DNA of 45,740 bases from NCBI RefSeq assembly GCF_000337195.1, contig NZ_AOID01000032.1, positions 1 through 45,740 of the forward strand. Reading direction: 5' to 3'. Numbering within the stretch: position 1 is the stretch's first letter; each line of letters opens with the position of its first letter. This document shows positions 16,058 to 25,049 of the stretch, piece after piece. Source of the stretch: Natrinema versiforme JCM 10478 (GTDB taxonomy: Archaea > Halobacteriota > Halobacteria > Halobacteriales > Natrialbaceae). A program made the position numbers and the translations under genes. The notes beneath the pieces were generated by a model. The model was not told where the DNA came from. It made no database searches and saw only the letters and a program-made list of their open reading frames with translations.

Positions 16058-17461
16058 TCAGAACGAGAGCATCTGGGCGTCGACGGCGAAGAAGACGGCG
16101 AAGTAGAGGATGAATGCGGCGGCGAGTGCCCACTGACCGAGCGAGACGTCGTCGGCCTCGCCCATCGAGGCTTTGACCAGCGGGTAGCTCATGATCCCGG
16201 CGGCGAGTCCGTTCGAGATCGACGCGGTCATCGGCATGACGGTGATCGTCAGCCCGCCCGAGATCGCCCACGCAGGGTGTTGCCAGTCGATGTCGGTGAC
16301 GCCCTGGAGCATGATGATGCCGACGACGACCAGTGCGAGGTAGGACGCGTACTGCGGAATCGCGCTGATCAGCGGCACGAGCAGCAGGGACAGCAGGAAG
16401 AGGAGGCCGACGACGAGCGCGGTAAAGCCGGTCCGGCCGCCCTCCTCGACGCCGGTCGAGGATTCGATGTAGGTGGTCACCGTCGAGGTCCCGATCATCG
16501 CGCCGACGGTGGTCCCGATCGCGTCGGCCATCAGCGGCTTCTCGATCTCGGGGAGGTCCCCGTTCTCGTCTAAGAAGCCACCGATCTGGGAGACGCCGAT
16601 GAGCGTCCCGGCCGTGTCAAAGAAGTCGACGAAGAAGAACGTAAAGACCACCAGCACGAAGACGAGCGGATCGTCGGTGATCATCCCGAGCCCGTCGATG
16701 AAGCCGGCGACGAGCGGCGTGAAGTCGTACTGGACGTTCGTGACGATGCTCTCCTGCGGGGTCAGCGTCCCGGGAGCGACGACGCCGAGGGCGGTCAGCA
16801 GCCAGCCAGCGGCGGCGGTGGCCAGGATCCCGATGACGATCGCTCCGCGAACGCCGCGCGCGTGAAGGATGAGCATCAGCGCGAGCCCAACGACCGAGAG
16901 CGCGGCGACGGCGCTGGTCGCGACGTTGCCCATCGTCACGAGCGTTTCGGGGTCTGCGACGACGATCTGCATCTCTTGGAGTCCCAAGAAGAGCAGATAG
17001 ACGCCGATACCGGCTCCGACGGCGAATTTGACGGGTTCCGGGAAGAGTTCGATAATGTACCGACGCGCGCCGACCGCGGTCAAGAGGATGAAGACGATCC
17101 CTTCGACGAAAACCGCCGCGAGCGCGACCTGCCACGGCACGCCGAGGCTGAGGACGACCGTGTACGCGAAAAAGGCGTTCAGTCCCATCCCCGGCGCGAG
17201 GCCGAACGGCCTGTTCGCCCAGAACGCCATCACGAAGATCGCGACCGCCGACGAGAGAATCGTCGCGACGGTGATCATCTGCGTGACTTCGCCCGAACTG
17301 TAGCCCTCGAGCGCGATCGCCTCGCCGAGGATGTTCGGATTGACGACGATGATGTAGGACATCGCCAAGAACGTGGTCACCCCCGCGATCGATTCGGTCT
17401 CGAGGTCGGTATCGTGCTCGTCGAAGCCGAAGAACGTTGCGAGTGTCTCGATAGCCCCCAT
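16058..17461 (-). CDS. NCS2-family purine permease (AzgA-type)
   Basis: A 467-residue polytopic transporter of the nucleobase:cation symporter-2 family, AzgA-like branch (adenine, guanine or hypoxanthine). Visible signatures are FLAMSYIIVVNPNIL (about 31-45), APGMGLNAFFAY (about 88-99), FVEGIVFILLT (about 115-125), FFFVDFFDTAGTLIGV (about 289-304) and IGTSTVTTYIESSTGVEEG (about 339-357). Fourteen helices are expected. Start at the ATG 17461; the upstream extension in the same frame is basic. The TTTAAC at about 17497-17502 may be part of the promoter. Substrate is inferred from the family. Confidence 0.92.
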   Translation of the reverse strand: MGAIETLATFFGFDEHDTDLETESIAGVTTFLAMSYIIVVNPNILGEAIALEGYSSGEVTQMITVATILSSAVAIFVMAFWANRPFGLAPGMGLNAFFAYTVVLSLGVPWQVALAAVFVEGIVFILLTAVGARRYIIELFPEPVKFAVGAGIGVYLLFLGLQEMQIVVADPETLVTMGNVATSAVAALSVVGLALMLILHARGVRGAIVIGILATAAAGWLLTALGVVAPGTLTPQESIVTNVQYDFTPLVAGFIDGLGMITDDPLVFVLVVFTFFFVDFFDTAGTLIGVSQIGGFLDENGDLPEIEKPLMADAIGTTVGAMIGTSTVTTYIESSTGVEEGGRTGFTALVVGLLFLLSLLLVPLISAIPQYASYLALVVVGIIMLQGVTDIDWQHPAWAISGGLTITVMPMTASISNGLAAGIMSYPLVKASMGEADDVSLGQWALAAAFILYFAVFFAVDAQMLSF

Positions 17462-17642
17462 ATTGGATGCTCGAGCATACCCACACCGATTAGTTAAACG
17501 TTCTTGTCCGCATTGACGCTTCGAGTATGCACGTTTGTGAATAGAGGGTGAGCGATCGCGACGGCTCGCTCGCCGATTGACTCGAGCCAGCGAGCGTCGA
17601 CGGGACGAACGTATTTCACTCCCGAGCGCGTACCGTGGTACC

Positions 17643-18305
17643 ATGAGGTTTGTCATCGTGGGATACGGCCGGGTCGGCTCGCGGACGGCAACCATCCTCG
17701 CCGAAGAGGGCCACGAGGTCGTCATCGTCGACGACGATGTCGGCCGCATCGAGCGTGCGAGCGACGCGGGGTTCGAGACGGTGCGAGGCGACGGGGCCGA
17801 CGAGGACGCCCTCGTCGACGCGAAGATCGAGGCCGCCGACGCGATCGGCGCGTTCACGCCCGACCTCAACGTCAACTTCGCGGCGTGTATGGTCGGCACC
17901 CACCACGGCTGTCGGACCGTCCTGCGGATCGACGAGGACTACCGCGAGGACATCTACGAGAAATACGCCGAGGAGGTCGACGAGATCGTTTACCCCGAGC
18001 GGCTGGGCGCTGCGGGCGCGAAGACGGCCCTGCTCGGCGGCGACTTCAACGTCGTCGCCGACCTCGCCGCCAACCTCCAGTTGACCGTCCTCGAGATTCG
18101 GGAAGGGTCGCCGGCGGTCGGCAAGCGAATGAGCGAACTCGAACTGCCGGAATCCGCACGGATCTACGCTCACGGGCGCGCACGCGAACCGCTGACGATC
18201 CCGCTGCCGGGCACCGAACTCGCGGTCGGCGACGAGGTCGCGATCATCACCGAGACCGATCGCGCGTCCGCGGTTCGATCCGCGCTGTTGCCCGCAAGCG
18301 CCTGA
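17643..18305 (+). CDS. TrkA-like RCK domain protein (K+ channel regulator)
   Basis: A 220-residue cytoplasmic protein. The N-terminal TrkA-N/RCK domain has the dinucleotide motif GYGRVG (7-12) and the acidic end of beta-2 (VIVDDD, about 27-32). The C-terminal TrkA-C domain (about 140-215) includes LEIREGSPAVGKRMSEL and VGDEVAIITE. It should bind NAD(H) or ATP and gate a Trk-type potassium uptake channel. No membrane partner is adjacent, so the cognate pore is elsewhere. It is divergent from the purine permease. Confidence 0.9.
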   Translation: MRFVIVGYGRVGSRTATILAEEGHEVVIVDDDVGRIERASDAGFETVRGDGADEDALVDAKIEAADAIGAFTPDLNVNFAACMVGTHHGCRTVLRIDEDYREDIYEKYAEEVDEIVYPERLGAAGAKTALLGGDFNVVADLAANLQLTVLEIREGSPAVGKRMSELELPESARIYAHGRAREPLTIPLPGTELAVGDEVAIITETDRASAVRSALLPASA

Positions 18306-18526
18306 TTGGGCGTTCGACTCGATCCTGTCGCTGCGCTCGAGCACGGCTACTGCCGCTTACGAAAGGGTAGAAAACCGGGAGCAGGCGCGCTGACGGCTGG
18401 GATGGGGGGAGGTGGGGAGACCGTCGCGCGCCTGTTGCGTTCGTCACACCGGTGGCCAATAAAACCGCGTCAGACGATCGACGGACGAGAGTCAGACATC
18501 GCCGCCGGCGCGCGCCCGAACGCGGC

Positions 18527-19657
18527 TCAGGCCCCGTCCTCGAGCCGGAAGACGAGCACGTTCTGGTGGACCATCGAGGGGACAAAGGAGAACGGGTAGC
18601 CGTAGACGTGGAGGTCCTTCGTCGGATCGTACCAGATCAGGGTCGCCGCAAGCGTGAGTGGTGCGGTCGATTCGATCGCCCGCGCGAGATCCGCCGAGAG
18701 GAACTCGTAGGACTGCTCGCGGTACATGTCGCCGATGAAGACGACGACATGGCCGTCCGGCGCGACGGCCTCGGTGAACCGGTCGAACTTCCCGGCCATG
18801 TCCGCGAGCCACTCTGCTTTCGTTTGGTGGTCGTCGGACCCGTCGGTCGTTTCGAAATCGTCGTCGCCGTCGGCAGTATCGTCGATATCTGTAACGGCAT
18901 CGCCAGTACCGCCGCCACGGTCGTCGATATCGCCACCGGCGGTCGCGGTCGTGGCCGCGCCGTCGAACGACCCCAGTTTGCTCTCCCGGGTCTCGCGTTC
19001 GTTGCGCGTCTGCTCGAGTTCGTCCATGTCCCAGTAGGGAACGTCGGTCAGCAGGAGGTCGACGGAATCGTCGGGGACGTCCTCGATCAGGTCGGCGCAG
19101 TCGCCGTGTCGCAGTTCCTGTTCGGCCAGCGGCGGCTCGCCGCGGGCGCGGCGCTCGTCGTTTTCCTGCTCGAGGACTTCCCGGTAGATCTCGATCCACC
19201 GCTCGGTGCGCTCGAAGCCGATGGCCTCTCGGAGTCCAGTGCCCTCGTGCTCGCAGAAACTCGCGCCGAGCAAGGTGCCGCCGACGCCCGCGAAGGGGTC
19301 GAGGACGGTATCGCCGGCCTTGCTGAACCGGTCGATCAGGTCCGCACAGAGCCGCGGCGGTTTCTGGCCGCCGTGTTCGCTGCGCAAGTCGTGTTGGACC
19401 GCGGGCGGGTAGCTCTCGTCGATCACGGACTTCGTGGCGAACTTCCATTCCTTGCCCGTGAGATCGTTGACCCGATTGCGCTCGTCGTAGACGCCGCGCC
19501 CCTCGATATAGCGCTGGTGATCGGCCAACTCGTCGGTATCGATCACCTCGCCGTCCTCGACCGGCAGGGATTCCTCCCGCGCACGATCCGCGTCGAAATC
19601 GCCGTCTTCGTCCGTGAACAGGCGGCTCTGGCGGTGTCGATCCCCGTCGTCTGCCAT
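18527..19657 (-). CDS. Orphan DNA (N4/N6) methyltransferase with permuted motifs
   Basis: A 376-residue SAM-dependent methyltransferase. The SAM-binding motif I DPFAGVGGT (120-128), preceded by KFATKSVIDESYPP and KPPRLCADLIDRF, lies before the catalytic motif IV TDVPYW (204-209). Beta-class N4/N6 enzymes have the reverse order, so this is a circularly permuted layout. Motif IV carries Val in place of the usual first Pro (DPPY). An acidic Gly/Asp insert fills about 231-278. The C-terminus ends with HQNVLVFRLED. No endonuclease neighbours it, so it is an orphan DNA methylase or possibly an RNA one. An in-frame GTG at 19672 is an alternative start. Confidence 0.8.
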   Translation of the reverse strand: MADDGDRHRQSRLFTDEDGDFDADRAREESLPVEDGEVIDTDELADHQRYIEGRGVYDERNRVNDLTGKEWKFATKSVIDESYPPAVQHDLRSEHGGQKPPRLCADLIDRFSKAGDTVLDPFAGVGGTLLGASFCEHEGTGLREAIGFERTERWIEIYREVLEQENDERRARGEPPLAEQELRHGDCADLIEDVPDDSVDLLLTDVPYWDMDELEQTRNERETRESKLGSFDGAATTATAGGDIDDRGGGTGDAVTDIDDTADGDDDFETTDGSDDHQTKAEWLADMAGKFDRFTEAVAPDGHVVVFIGDMYREQSYEFLSADLARAIESTAPLTLAATLIWYDPTKDLHVYGYPFSFVPSMVHQNVLVFRLEDGA

Positions 19658-19767
19658 ACCTCGAGTGCTCACGGGAGTCGCTTAAACGCTTGTCTTCGGT
19701 CACTGCCTCGAGCGCCGGCGGCCGTCCCCGCCGCTTTTCACGCCCCCGTGCGAAGGCGTCCGGTACG

Positions 19768-20745
19768 ATGATACCCGTCGGAGACGTCGTCTCGTTGTCC
19801 CTCGGCGTCCTCGCCCTCTGGGTCGGCGCTCGCTTCCTCGTGACCGGCGCCTCGAGACTCGCCGGCGCGGCCGGGATCTCGGCGCTCGTCGTCGGGCTCA
19901 CGGTGGTCGCGTTCGGCACGTCCGCACCGGAGATCGTCGTCTCGACGGGCGCCGCGCTCGAGGGCCAGGGCGACGTCGCGGTCGGCAACGTCGTCGGCTC
20001 GAACGTGTTCAATCTGGGCGTCATCCTCGGGCTCGTCGTCGTCATCGCGCCGTTTCGCGTCACCGAGCCGCTGCTCCGTCGGGACGTGCTGGCGATGGCC
20101 GCCTCGACGGTCGTCGCGGCCGCCGTCCTGGCGAACTTCCTCGTCTCGCGGCTCGAGGGGGCCGTCCTCCTCGCGCTGTTGGGGTGCTATCTGGCGGCGC
20201 TCGTGGTCGCGATCAGGAGCGGGGACGAGGCGGGCGACTCGATCGAGGCGACCGACGACGGGGCGTCGCCCGTCACGGCCGACGGCGACGGTCGGGAGGT
20301 CCGGTTCGGCCTCGAGGCCGGCCGCACCGCGGCGGGGCTCGCGATCGTGATCGTCGGCGGCCGACTGCTGGTCGACGCCGCGGTCGGACTGGCCCTCTCG
20401 GCGGGGATCTCGGAGTGGGTCGTCGGCGCGACGATCGTCGCGGCGGGCACGTCGCTGCCGGAGCTGGTGACCTCCGTCGTGGCCGCCCGTCGGGGCGATA
20501 CCGGCATCGCCGCGGGCAACGTCGTCGGCTCGAACGTCTTCAACGTCCTCGGCGTGCTGGGGCTGGCCGCCGCGGTCCGCCCGCTGGCCGTCGATTCGGC
20601 GGTCGTTCTCGCCTTCGGGTGGCTCGTCGCCCTGACCGCGTTCGGAACGGTCGTCCTCGCGACGGGTCGGCGACTGACCCGCCTCGAGGGGGCCGCCCTC
20701 GTCGCGTTCGGCGCGAGCTACTGGGTCGTCAGCGCCCTCCTCTGA
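19768..20745 (+). CDS. CaCA-family Na+/Ca2+ exchanger
   Basis: A 325-residue membrane antiporter with two inverted alpha repeats. Repeat 1 has GLTVVAFGTSAPEIVVS (about 42-58) and GNVVGSNVFNLG (about 73-84). Repeat 2 has GATIVAAGTSLPELVTS (about 221-237) and GNVVGSNVFNVLG (about 250-262). The conserved glutamates in both repeats coordinate calcium in this family. About ten helices are separated by an acidic cytoplasmic loop (about 150-185). It should extrude Ca2+ using the Na+ or H+ gradient. Length and motifs are complete. Confidence 0.95.
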   Translation: MIPVGDVVSLSLGVLALWVGARFLVTGASRLAGAAGISALVVGLTVVAFGTSAPEIVVSTGAALEGQGDVAVGNVVGSNVFNLGVILGLVVVIAPFRVTEPLLRRDVLAMAASTVVAAAVLANFLVSRLEGAVLLALLGCYLAALVVAIRSGDEAGDSIEATDDGASPVTADGDGREVRFGLEAGRTAAGLAIVIVGGRLLVDAAVGLALSAGISEWVVGATIVAAGTSLPELVTSVVAARRGDTGIAAGNVVGSNVFNVLGVLGLAAAVRPLAVDSAVVLAFGWLVALTAFGTVVLATGRRLTRLEGAALVAFGASYWVVSALL

Positions 20746-20830
20746 GACCGTCTCGCCGATCGACTTGCCCGCAGGCCGGGTGACGCGAGTGTTAGCGAGA
20801 CCATTTGAACGTCCCGCCCCTAGCTCGGGT

Positions 20831-21964
20831 ATGAACATGCTCGTCGACGGCGAGTGGCGGACTGACGCGTACGAGTCGACCGGTGACGACGGCTCGTTCG
20901 AACGCCAGACGACGCCGTTCCGCGACGAAATTCGCGACGATCCGGACGCTCGATTCCAACCCGAAGCGGGTCGGTATCACCTGTACGTTTCCCTCGCCTG
21001 CCCGTGGGCGCATCGAACGCTCGTGACGCGAGCGCTGAAGGGCCTCAAGGACGCGATCTCGGTCTCGATCGTCGATCCGTATCGCGGCGAGGGCGGCTGG
21101 CAGTTCACCCCCGACAAGGAGGGCTGTACGCCCGATCACGTCCACGACGCGGACTTCCTCCGGGAGCTATACGTCCGCGCCGATCCGGACGCGACCTGTC
21201 GCGTGACGGTGCCGGTGCTCTGGGACACGCAGGAAGACACCATCGTCAACAACGAGTCCGAAGAGATCATGCGGATGCTCGACACCGAGTTCGACGAGTA
21301 CGCCGCTCGAGACGTCGATCTCTACCCGGAGGGCTACCGCGACGAGATCGACCGGGTCATCGACGAGATTTACGACCCGATCAACAACGGCGTCTACCGC
21401 GCCGGCTTCGCCACGAAACAGGGCCCCTACGACGAGGCGGTCGACGACCTCTTCGCCGCGCTCGACCACTGGGACGAGGTGTTGGCGGACCAGCGCTATC
21501 TCGCGGGCGACCGGCTCACCGAAGCCGACATCGCGATGTTCACGACGCTCGTCCGGTTCGACAACGTCTATCACACGCACTTCATGTGTAACGTCCAGTA
21601 CATCCGAGAGTACGACAACCTCTGGCCGTACCTCCGGGATCTCTACCAGACCGGCGTTCCCGACCGGCGGGAGGGAACGGAACCGCGAGCAGGGAGCGGT
21701 GCGAGACGCGACCGCGGGGAGCGTCTCGACGGAGCGAACGGGGAGGAACGATCCGTGAGCGACGCGACCCGCGAGCACGGCGTCGCCGAGACGGTGAATA
21801 TGGACCACATCAAGGAACACTACTACACGACCCATCCCGACGTGAACCCCCACCGGATCGTCGCCCGCGGGCCGGACCTCGCGTTCGACGCCCCCCACGA
21901 CCGCGACGAACTCCCGGGCGGCCCGCCGTCGGACCTCGTCCCAACGGCGAGCGCCGGCGACTAA
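20831..21964 (+). CDS. Xi-class GST / glutathionyl-hydroquinone reductase-like, with insertion
   Basis: A 377-residue protein of the ECM4/YqjG (xi GST) family, thiol-dependent reductases of conjugated quinones. The thioredoxin-like N-domain holds the catalytic Cys57 in SLACPWAHR, then VTVPVLWD and NNESEEIMRML. The helical C-domain has LAGDRLTEADIAMFTTLVRFD and ends with VNMDHIKEHYY. Between LYQTG and GVAETVNMDH the protein carries about 40 basic residues (275-316) that break a normally continuous segment. These are encoded by 21653-21779, which contains a perfect stem-loop palindrome. Haloarchaea would use gamma-glutamylcysteine in place of glutathione (inference). Confidence 0.9.
   Translation: MNMLVDGEWRTDAYESTGDDGSFERQTTPFRDEIRDDPDARFQPEAGRYHLYVSLACPWAHRTLVTRALKGLKDAISVSIVDPYRGEGGWQFTPDKEGCTPDHVHDADFLRELYVRADPDATCRVTVPVLWDTQEDTIVNNESEEIMRMLDTEFDEYAARDVDLYPEGYRDEIDRVIDEIYDPINNGVYRAGFATKQGPYDEAVDDLFAALDHWDEVLADQRYLAGDRLTEADIAMFTTLVRFDNVYHTHFMCNVQYIREYDNLWPYLRDLYQTGVPDRREGTEPRAGSGARRDRGERLDGANGEERSVSDATREHGVAETVNMDHIKEHYYTTHPDVNPHRIVARGPDLAFDAPHDRDELPGGPPSDLVPTASAGD
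21702..21728. repeat. Palindromic element inside the GST gene
   Basis: CGAGACGC (21702-21709) and GCGTCTCG (21721-21728) are perfect inverted arms with an 11-nt loop. They lie inside the in-frame insertion at residues 275-316. The insert is GGGA/GCGA-rich and unlike the flanking conserved coding sequence, suggesting a small palindromic element inserted in frame. Confidence 0.6.
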
Positions 21965-22026
21965 GAGAAAATCGGCCTCGAGCGAGCGAAACGAAAGCGC
22001 GGTGAAAAACGACTCGGGCAGACAGC

Positions 22027-22356
22027 TTACGATTCGGCTGCGGTCTGATCGGCTTCGGCCTGGTCTGCGTTTTCGGCGTCAGTTTCCGTGGCGTCTCCCT
22101 CGTCGGCATCGGCGGGCTCGGTATCGGCTTCCTTCGCCTCTCTCGAGCCGTTGTGACCGGTCTCGCGCCGCCAGGTCTCGAAGCTGTGTTCGAACTCGTC
22201 TTCCGCCACGAACACCTTCCAAAGGATCCAGACCGGCACGAGCACCGGGATCAGCGGGATCAGGATGATCACGAGTATCGCCGCCATGATATAGCCGAAC
22301 AGGGACATCTGGGTGTTCGGCCCGTAGCCCGACGACTCGGACACCTTGGTTGACAT
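22027..22356 (-). CDS. Small single-pass membrane protein with acidic tail
   Basis: A 109-residue protein. A short N-terminus (MSTKVSESSGYGPNTQMS) is followed by one hydrophobic stretch (about 19-47, rich in Ile/Leu/Val with PLIPVLVPVW). A charged region (AEDEFEHSFETWRRETG) and a long Asp/Glu/Ala tail to the end come next. The N-terminal and membrane parts resemble a small haloarchaeal DUF family that I cannot number with certainty. The tail is low complexity. No function is known. Confidence 0.7.
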   Translation of the reverse strand: MSTKVSESSGYGPNTQMSLFGYIMAAILVIILIPLIPVLVPVWILWKVFVAEDEFEHSFETWRRETGHNGSREAKEADTEPADADEGDATETDAENADQAEADQTAAES

Positions 22357-22507
22357 GTGGGGAGCTACGAACGTGTCGGTATTCCGTCTTTCGATTCGAT
22401 GGGTCCTCGCGGGAACGAATTCGGCCGAGAGATTATCGATTCGTGACAGTTCGGAGCAGCGACCGACAGTCAAACGGAGCCGGACGACTCGAGTCCGTTG
22501 TCCCCGC

Positions 22508-23284
22508 TCAGTCGTCGCCCAGAACCGCCTCGGAGTCGTCCTGCGGGCGGTAGCCGAGGTCGAGCATGGTCTCGGTAAGCGAGAGGAAGCGCTCGGAGTT
22601 GTCGGAGACGCCGTGGGCGATCAGGGGCGACTCGTCGAGGGTCGTCGTCGCCGCCGCGTTGAGCACCCGGCGGCAGTCGCCGGGGCTGAGCCACATCGCG
22701 CGGGCGTAGCGCTCGCCGGCGGCGTCTCGCTCGTCGCAGATCTCCCGGAGCTCGTCGCGGGTGAGCAGCCAGCCGATCCGCAGGCTCACCACGTCGAACC
22801 CGTGTCGCTTGGCGTAGTACGAGCCCATCGCCTCGCCGAAGACCTTCGTGACGCCGTAGTACGTGTCGGGGTTCGTCGGATCGGCCGGCCGGACGGCCTC
22901 GGGGCTGCCGCCGGTCGACTCCGGCCGGATCACCGAGGCGATGTTCCCCATGTTGACCGCGTGGTTCGAACTCGCGAAGACCACCCGCTCGAGGTCGTTT
23001 TTCTCGGCGGCCTCGAAGGCGTTGTACACCCCCTCGACGTTCGGCCCGCTGACCTCGTCCCACTCGGCCCGCGGCGAGGGGTTGGCCGCGAGGTGAATCA
23101 AGACGTCCTGGCCCTCGAGGGCGTCGATGAACCCCTCACGATCGGTGATCTCGAGGGGCTCCGCGTCCACGTCCTCGGTCTCGCTGTGGGTGAACAGCGT
23201 CAGGTCGTACTCGTCGTCCGGGAACGCGTCGATGGCCTCCCGGCCCACGTTACCCGCCGCGCCGGTGATGGCGATATTCGTCAT
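22508..23284 (-). CDS. NAD(P)-dependent extended SDR oxidoreductase (Azf-like)
   Basis: A 258-residue Rossmann protein. The cofactor motif GAAGNVG sits at about residues 8-14. NNAG-type HLAANPSPRAEWD, the strand FASSNHAVNMGN and the catalytic YYGVTKVFGE (YxxxK) follow. The sequence plan, including the SSNHAV stretch and the RIGWL … MWLSPGD region, resembles the haloarchaeal NAD-dependent glucose-6-phosphate dehydrogenase Azf and uronate dehydrogenases. The substrate is unproven. I prefer the ATG at 23284 because AAATAATT at 23309-23317 lies about 29 nt upstream; an in-frame ATG at 23293 adds three residues. Confidence 0.85.
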   Translation of the reverse strand: MTNIAITGAAGNVGREAIDAFPDDEYDLTLFTHSETEDVDAEPLEITDREGFIDALEGQDVLIHLAANPSPRAEWDEVSGPNVEGVYNAFEAAEKNDLERVVFASSNHAVNMGNIASVIRPESTGGSPEAVRPADPTNPDTYYGVTKVFGEAMGSYYAKRHGFDVVSLRIGWLLTRDELREICDERDAAGERYARAMWLSPGDCRRVLNAAATTTLDESPLIAHGVSDNSERFLSLTETMLDLGYRPQDDSEAVLGDD

Positions 23285-23308
23285 ATGGGCCATACAGCAA
23301 CGGTGTAG

Positions 23309-23317
23309 AAATAATTC
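23309..23317 (-). promoter_or_regulatory. TATA-like box for SDR gene
   Basis: On the minus strand AATTATTTC is centred about 29 nt before the ATG at 23284 and about 20 nt before the one at 23293. This favours the inner start and a leaderless message. Confidence 0.4.
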
Positions 23318-23425
23318 AGGGCGGCGCGTTCCAGTCTGAAAATCACCCTCTCGTTCCCGCCCAGCGGTGACAATACGGGTCGCTAATCCTATCTACGGTC
23401 GCGGTTACGCCCACCCCGATCCGGC

Positions 23426-24439
23426 CTACGGCTCGACGACGATCTTGCCGACGCTCTCGCGGTCCTGCATCGCCGCGAAGGCCGCGTCGGTGTCCGCGAG
23501 CGCGTACGTCTCGTCGATTTCGGGGTCCAGTTCGCCGTCGGCTACGAGGTCGACGAGTCGCCGCAGGTCGTCCTGGGTCCCCATCGTGGACCCGACGACG
23601 CGCTTGTGTCCGAGGAAGAGGTTCGCCACGTCGATCGTCGACTCGTTGCCCGCTGTGCGGCCGCAGATCGCCATCGTTCCGCCGCGGCGCATGACGGCCT
23701 GTCCGAGTTCGGTGAACTCGCCGCCGAGGTGGTTGATGACCGCGTCCGGCGCGCCGATCTCCTCGACTTCGCCACGGATCTCGTCGATGTCCGTCGATTC
23801 GATTCCGTGATCGAGTCCGAGGTCACGGACCCGCTCGAGTTTCTCGGCCGACGAGGACGTGCCGATCGTCCGTGCGCCGAAAATGTCCGCGAGTTGGATA
23901 GTCGCGACGCCGACGCCGCCGGTCGCGCCGGGGACGAAGACGAGGTCGCCGGGACCGACCTCGGCCCGCCGGAGCATGTGGAAGGCGGTCATGTACGCCG
24001 TCGGAATCGCGGCGGCGGTCGTCGCGTCCACGCCGTCGGGCAGCGGCATGAGCCGATCGGCTGTCACGCGGGCGGTTTCGGACAGCCCGCCGTGATAGAG
24101 CGAGAACCGTTCGCACATGTTCTCCGGGCCTTCGCGACAGAACCGACAGGAGTCACACGTCTCGTTTGGGCAGAGAACCACCCTGTCGCCGGGCTCGAGG
24201 CCCTGTACGTCTTCGCCGATCTCGCTGACGACGCCGGCCACGTCGAGCCCCGTGACGAAGGGCAGGTCGTCGGCGTCGACCATCGCCGAATCCCCCTCGA
24301 GGATCCAGAGATCGTGGCGATTGATCGCGCAGGCCTCGACATCGACCAGCGCCTCACCGGGCCCCGGTTCGGGCTCGTCGCGGTCGATCACGTCCACTCC
24401 CTCGGGACCGATCAGGTCGGTAAACGCTGCGGCTTTCAT
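23426..24439 (-). CDS. Zinc-type medium-chain alcohol dehydrogenase / quinone reductase
   Basis: A 337-residue MDR-superfamily oxidoreductase. The structural-zinc lobe is complete: C95, C98, C101 and C109 (CDSCRFCREGPENMC). In the catalytic site C37 and H42 appear (ACAINRHDLW), and GLDVAG replaces the classical GHE, so the catalytic zinc site is atypical. The NAD(P)-binding motif GATGGVGVA lies at about 179-187, after VFVP. Length is typical. Substrate unknown; annotation as alcohol dehydrogenase or NADPH:quinone reductase would both fit. It is divergent from the ferredoxin gene. Confidence 0.9.
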   Translation of the reverse strand: MKAAAFTDLIGPEGVDVIDRDEPEPGPGEALVDVEACAINRHDLWILEGDSAMVDADDLPFVTGLDVAGVVSEIGEDVQGLEPGDRVVLCPNETCDSCRFCREGPENMCERFSLYHGGLSETARVTADRLMPLPDGVDATTAAAIPTAYMTAFHMLRRAEVGPGDLVFVPGATGGVGVATIQLADIFGARTIGTSSSAEKLERVRDLGLDHGIESTDIDEIRGEVEEIGAPDAVINHLGGEFTELGQAVMRRGGTMAICGRTAGNESTIDVANLFLGHKRVVGSTMGTQDDLRRLVDLVADGELDPEIDETYALADTDAAFAAMQDRESVGKIVVEP

Positions 24440-24599
24440 CGGTTTTCGGGTCGGCCTCAAGGGCAAAGACCCTAGGGAAGGCGGCACTGGGATCGGGGAA
24501 CTCGAGCAGTCCCGCACTTCGATCCGTCTGTCAGCCCGCAGGACCCGCTTGCAACTGGCCGGCCGCAGCCCTTTCTCGCGGCCGGCCGTACATGTACCC

Positions 24600-24974
24600 G
24601 TGACAGCCCCTACTACGTGGGAGGTCGAGCTTCGCGTCCCGGCGGACGCCGATTTAGACGCCGCTGGCGAGACCCGTACCATCGAGGTCAGCGAGGACGA
24701 GGCGATCCTCGCGGCGGCCCGATCGGCGGGGCTCTGGCTGTCGGCCGACTGCCAGCAGGGGTGGTGTATCACCTGCGGCGCGAAGCTCCTCGAGGGCGAG
24801 GTCGACCACAGTCAGGCCAAGCGATACTACCCGTCGGACGAGGCGGCGAACTTCGTCCTCACCTGCGTCGCTCGCCCGCGCTCGGACTGCGTCATCGAAG
24901 TCGAGCGCTACGACGAACTGCTCCGGCAGCGCGCCGACCACGATCAGCCCCCGGGCCGGTCGAAGCTCGGGTAG
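24600..24974 (+). CDS. Plant-type [2Fe-2S] ferredoxin
   Basis: A 124-residue ferredoxin. The cluster ligands are C51, C56, C59 (DCQQGWCITCGA) and C89 (VLTCVA), the canonical CX4CX2C…C. It has a short acidic N-terminal extension and a charged tail, as in halophilic ferredoxins, although it differs from the major haloarchaeal ferredoxin. The start is GTG at 24600; the nearby ATG is out of frame. It is transcribed away from the MDR gene and precedes a DCC thiol protein by 75 bp, so the two may be co-expressed. Confidence 0.92.
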   Translation: MTAPTTWEVELRVPADADLDAAGETRTIEVSEDEAILAAARSAGLWLSADCQQGWCITCGAKLLEGEVDHSQAKRYYPSDEAANFVLTCVARPRSDCVIEVERYDELLRQRADHDQPPGRSKLG

Positions 24975-25049
24975 CGACGGCGCGGTTCGACGACGAGAGA
25001 CCGGCATCTGCTCGCCGAAGGTTTTCCGACCGCGCGTCGAAGACGCCGT

